DNA of 24,905 nucleotides, taken from contig CALBGF010000202.1 of the NCBI GenBank assembly GCA_937893635.1, positions 1 through 24,905 on the forward strand. Reading direction: 5' to 3'. Made by a program: the position numbers and the translations under genes. The notes under the pieces were generated by a model. It searched no databases, was not told the origin of the DNA, and saw only the letters and a program-made list of their open reading frames with translations. Below, piece after piece: positions 22,527 through 24,905 of this stretch (position 1 is the first letter of the stretch; every line of letters begins with the position of its first letter). The stretch is from an uncultured Mollicutes bacterium. GTDB taxonomy: Bacteria; Bacillota_I; Bacilli_A; RFN20; CAG-826.

Positions 22527-23379
22527 GTTTATTACCCGCTTTCTTTATTTCGCTAATTAAAGTAGGAATATTCTTAATGTTATTAAGATTAATATTCATT
22601 CCTTTATTAATTAATTTAGTTGCTAGATCAAATACACTAGGATAATCTAAACTTAAATCTAAATAATCACTACTAGAAAACAAAGAAACTGGATCGGTTT
22701 CTTTAACAATTTGGCCATCTTTTAAAACAATAACATGACTTGCATATTCTAATACCAAATCCATATCATGAGTTACCATAATAATTTTAGTTCCTTGACT
22801 ATGAATTTTCTTAAATAATTCCATCATAGCTTTAGAACCTTGCGGATCTAATCCCGCGGTTGGTTCATCTAATATTAATACACTTGGATTAATAGCAATT
22901 ATACCCGCAATAGCGACACGTCTTTTTTCGCCACCACTAAGTTCAAATGGTGAACGTTCAAAATATGATTCATCTAATCCGACAGCTAAAATTGCTTTGC
23001 GCGCTCTATCAATAGCTTCTTTTTCATCAACACCAAAATTTTTTGGTCCAAAAGCCACATCTTTTAACACTGTATCTTCAAATAATTGATATTCAGGGAA
23101 TTGAAACACTAGCCCAATTTCTTTTCTGATATCTTTAATATGTTTGTTCTTTTTCTTATGTGGTGTGATTTGATAATCACCGACATAAACTGTTCCTTTA
23201 CTAGGTAATAATAACCCAGTTATATGTTGCACTAATGTTGATTTTCCCGATCCAGTTTGGCCCACTAAAGCCACAAAATCATAATTAGAAAAATCAACAT
23301 TAATATCATTTAAGCCAATTTGTTCTAATGGGGTTTTCGGCGAATAAATATGAAATACATGTTCAAATCTTATTGACAT
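22519..23379 (-). CDS. ecfA2: ECF transporter ATPase EcfA2
   Basis: A 286-residue ABC ATPase with Walker A GQTGSGKST (40-48), Q-loop FQFPEYQLFE (92-101; the FPE-Q form marks EcfA2), signature LSGGE (147-151) and Walker B ending LILDEPTAGLDP (D171, E172). The C-terminal ~60 residues form the ECF-specific dimerisation tail. It pairs with EcfA1 as a heterodimer. Its start overlaps the ecfA1 end by 10 bases. Confidence 0.95.
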   Translation of the reverse strand: MSIRFEHVFHIYSPKTPLEQIGLNDINVDFSNYDFVALVGQTGSGKSTLVQHITGLLLPSKGTVYVGDYQITPHKKKNKHIKDIRKEIGLVFQFPEYQLFEDTVLKDVAFGPKNFGVDEKEAIDRARKAILAVGLDESYFERSPFELSGGEKRRVAIAGIIAINPSVLILDEPTAGLDPQGSKAMMELFKKIHSQGTKIIMVTHDMDLVLEYASHVIVLKDGQIVKETDPVSLFSSSDYLDLSLDYPSVFDLATKLINKGMNINLNNIKNIPTLISEIKKAGNKHE

Positions 23380-24188
23380 AATTTATTCACCAACTCTTCT
23401 AAGTTGTGTGTATCTTTAACATCCACACCTTCGCTAATTAAAGCGTTTTTAACTTTCATAAAAAACGGCAAATCCAAATCAATATTTGCTAATAATTGTT
23501 CATTAGCAAAAACCTCACTTGGCTTACCTTGTAATAATACTTCTCCGCTATTTAAAACAATTACTTCATCTGAATTATATGCTTCTTCTATATCATGCGT
23601 AATAGAAATAATTGTTATATTTGGATTTTCTTTTTTTAATTCTAAAATATAATTACGAATATCTTTCTTGCCTTTTGGATCAAGCATTGCAGTTGCTTCA
23701 TCAAATATAATAATATTTGGTTTCATTGCTAAAACACCTGCAATAGCCACACGTTGTTTTTGTCCTCCAGATAATCTTGTTGGTTCTTTATCTAAAAACT
23801 CATACATTCCAACTTTTTTAGCATAATCATCAATTATGTTATCCATATCTTTATGAGGAACACAATGATTTTCTAAGCCAAAGGCAATATCGTCTCTTAC
23901 TGTTGCACCAATAAATTGGTTATCAGGATTTTGAAAGACAATACCAACTTTTTGACGTATTTCACGAACATTTTTTTCTGTTAATACATCACCAAAAATC
24001 TCGATTGTTCCCACTCGAGTTTCTAATAATCCTACAATGAGTTTAGCTAATGTTGATTTTCCTGATCCATTATGACCAATTAAAGAAACATATTTTCCTT
24101 CTTCTATATCAACATTAATGTTTTTCAAAACTTTCACTTTATCATCATAAGAGAATGTTAAGTTTTTAATTGATAACGCAACGTTCAT
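23370..24188 (-). CDS. ecfA1: ECF transporter ATPase EcfA1
   Basis: A 272-residue ABC ATPase with Walker A GHNGSGKST (38-46), Q-loop FQNPDNQ (85-91; typical for EcfA1), signature LSGGQKQR (139-146), Walker B IIIFDEATAMLDP (D163, E164) and switch histidine H198 (ITHD). Together with EcfA2 and EcfT it forms the energising module serving vitamin S components, including FolT at 5737. Its ATG overlaps the stop of the preceding small gene (TAATG). Confidence 0.95.
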   Translation of the reverse strand: MNVALSIKNLTFSYDDKVKVLKNINVDIEEGKYVSLIGHNGSGKSTLAKLIVGLLETRVGTIEIFGDVLTEKNVREIRQKVGIVFQNPDNQFIGATVRDDIAFGLENHCVPHKDMDNIIDDYAKKVGMYEFLDKEPTRLSGGQKQRVAIAGVLAMKPNIIIFDEATAMLDPKGKKDIRNYILELKKENPNITIISITHDIEEAYNSDEVIVLNSGEVLLQGKPSEVFANEQLLANIDLDLPFFMKVKNALISEGVDVKDTHNLEELVNKLCQ

Positions 24189-24394
24189 TATTTTACCTTT
24201 CTATGTGATACTTCAACAACTACTACTAAGACAACAAACAACAAAGCGATAGAAACACCAACGATAATTTTAACCGCTAAAGAAGCTTTTTCTAACATTG
24301 ATGCTAGAGCCACCATAATTCCACTTACAAATAAAACATATGCAATAAGGCATATTAAGAAGCGCTCTAGAAATTTTTTCGTATCCTTTTTCAT
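24188..24394 (-). CDS. Small two-helix membrane protein of unknown function
   Basis: The 68-residue protein has a lysine-rich start (MKKDTKKFLER), two hydrophobic segments (about 12-32 and 40-61) and a basic end (HRKVK), so both termini are probably cytosolic. I do not recognise a family. It is very likely a real gene: start and stop overlap both neighbours by one base (TAATG on each side), between the dCMP deaminase and ecfA1. Possible roles are an accessory to the ECF transporter or an unrelated passenger. Confidence 0.75.
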   Translation of the reverse strand: MKKDTKKFLERFLICLIAYVLFVSGIMVALASMLEKASLAVKIIVGVSIALLFVVLVVVVEVSHRKVK

Positions 24395-24873
24395 TATTCA
24401 CCTTTACTAATTTTTATAACTTTTCCTTCAAAATGACGATATTTTATACCAGCCATATCAAACATTTTACGGCTTGCTTGTGATTCAATAGAGTTTTCAT
24501 ATTTATTATCAAGATAAATTACTTCTTTTATACCAGTTTGAATTATTGCTTTAGCGCATTCATTACAAGGAAATAAAGTTACATAAATCTTTGTGCCTTT
24601 TAAATTAGCTATTTGACTATTTAAAATGGCATTAAATTCTGCATGGCAAACATATAAATATTTAGATTCTAAACCTTCACCATGTCCCCAAGGCATTTGA
24701 TCATCTTTTAATCCTTGTGGCATTCCATTATATCCAATACTTACAACTTTATTATCGTCATTAGCAATACACGCTCCGACTTGCGTAGAAGGATCTTTAC
24801 TACGTAATGCTGATAATATAGCAATTCCCATAAAATATTCTTCCCATGTGATGTAATTACTTCTTTTTTCCAT
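24394..24873 (-). CDS. comEB: dCMP deaminase (ComEB-like)
   Basis: The 159-residue protein has the cytidine/deoxycytidylate deaminase zinc site: H77-A-E79 (CHAEFNAIL) and C103-x-x-C106 (FPCNECAKAI), with E79 as the proton shuttle. The N-terminal ITWEEYFMGIAILSALRSKDPSTQVGA is typical of dCMP deaminases, which make dUMP for thymidylate synthesis. The start follows AGGAGG. It is the first gene of the seven-gene overlapping operon ending with the PHP phosphatase. In Bacillus the ortholog lies in the competence operon, but no competence genes are visible here. Confidence 0.93.
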   Translation of the reverse strand: MEKRSNYITWEEYFMGIAILSALRSKDPSTQVGACIANDDNKVVSIGYNGMPQGLKDDQMPWGHGEGLESKYLYVCHAEFNAILNSQIANLKGTKIYVTLFPCNECAKAIIQTGIKEVIYLDNKYENSIESQASRKMFDMAGIKYRHFEGKVIKISKGE

Positions 24874-24899
24874 AAATGTGCCTCCTAATAACGTGAGAT

Positions 24900-24905
24900 A
24901 TTATA
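24900..24905 (-). promoter_or_regulatory. Probable -10 box of the deaminase-ECF-truA operon (cut by window end)
   Basis: The last six bases read TATAAT on the minus strand, 27 bases before the ATG at 24873. The -35 box would lie outside the window. Confidence 0.5.

Noticed and set aside
1..24905. Mycoplasma-type genetic code (TGA as tryptophan)
   Set aside because: Tryptophans are encoded by TGG, frames contain no internal TGA, the kinase gene ends in TGA, and cell-wall genes are present.

Overview
The window is AT-rich DNA from a low-GC Firmicute, most likely a poorly studied Bacilli/Erysipelotrichia-type gut lineage. The evidence is the base composition, the strong Shine-Dalgarno sites, and the orders rplM-rpsI and ecfA1-ecfA2-ecfT-truA. 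It is not a wall-less mollicute: it carries UppP, an N-acetylmuramoyl-L-alanine amidase and a VanZ-type membrane protein. Tryptophan is written TGG, so the code looks standard. No tRNA, rRNA, CRISPR array or insertion sequence was seen.

Left end (1-5100): two convergent surface-protein genes flank a complete XerC/D-type tyrosine recombinase. The proteins differ in their bodies. The 129 bp encoding their C-terminal anchors are identical and inverted, and so are at least 42 bp encoding their signal peptides. This is the layout of a recombinase-driven surface-antigen switch. The right-hand gene has a good promoter; the promoter of the left gene lies outside the window.

Middle (5400-14300): a candidate pseudoknotted small RNA with its own promoter and terminator is followed by a tetrahydrofolate riboswitch controlling an enlarged FolT (folate ECF S component). 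Convergent to it are smpB and a VanZ-like protein with about four Ig-like domains inserted in its outer loop, then an alpha/beta hydrolase. Two AAA_14/DUF4143-type ATPases lie on either side of uppP; the second has altered Walker motifs. A 350-bp gap and a remnant of a Panacea/SocA-type antitoxin gene follow.

Right half (14300-24905, all minus strand): a stand-alone PTS IIC-type membrane protein, a cell-wall amidase, and rplM-rpsI behind a leader. Next comes a two-gene HipA-related module: a HipT-like kinase, then a protein joining what looks like a HipS/HipA-N1 domain to a serine-recombinase-like tail and helix-turn-helix. About 30-bp direct repeats bracket the module. A second candidate small RNA sits just upstream of it, then yebC. 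The last seven genes form one tightly overlapping operon: dCMP deaminase, a small membrane protein, ecfA1, ecfA2, ecfT, truA and a PHP phosphatase. The EcfA1A2T module is the likely motor for FolT in the same window.

The strongest candidates for undescribed biology are the recombinase/surface-protein switch, the HipT/HipS-HTH module with its repeats and neighbouring RNA, the pseudoknotted RNA before the THF riboswitch, and the VanZ-Ig insertion architecture.
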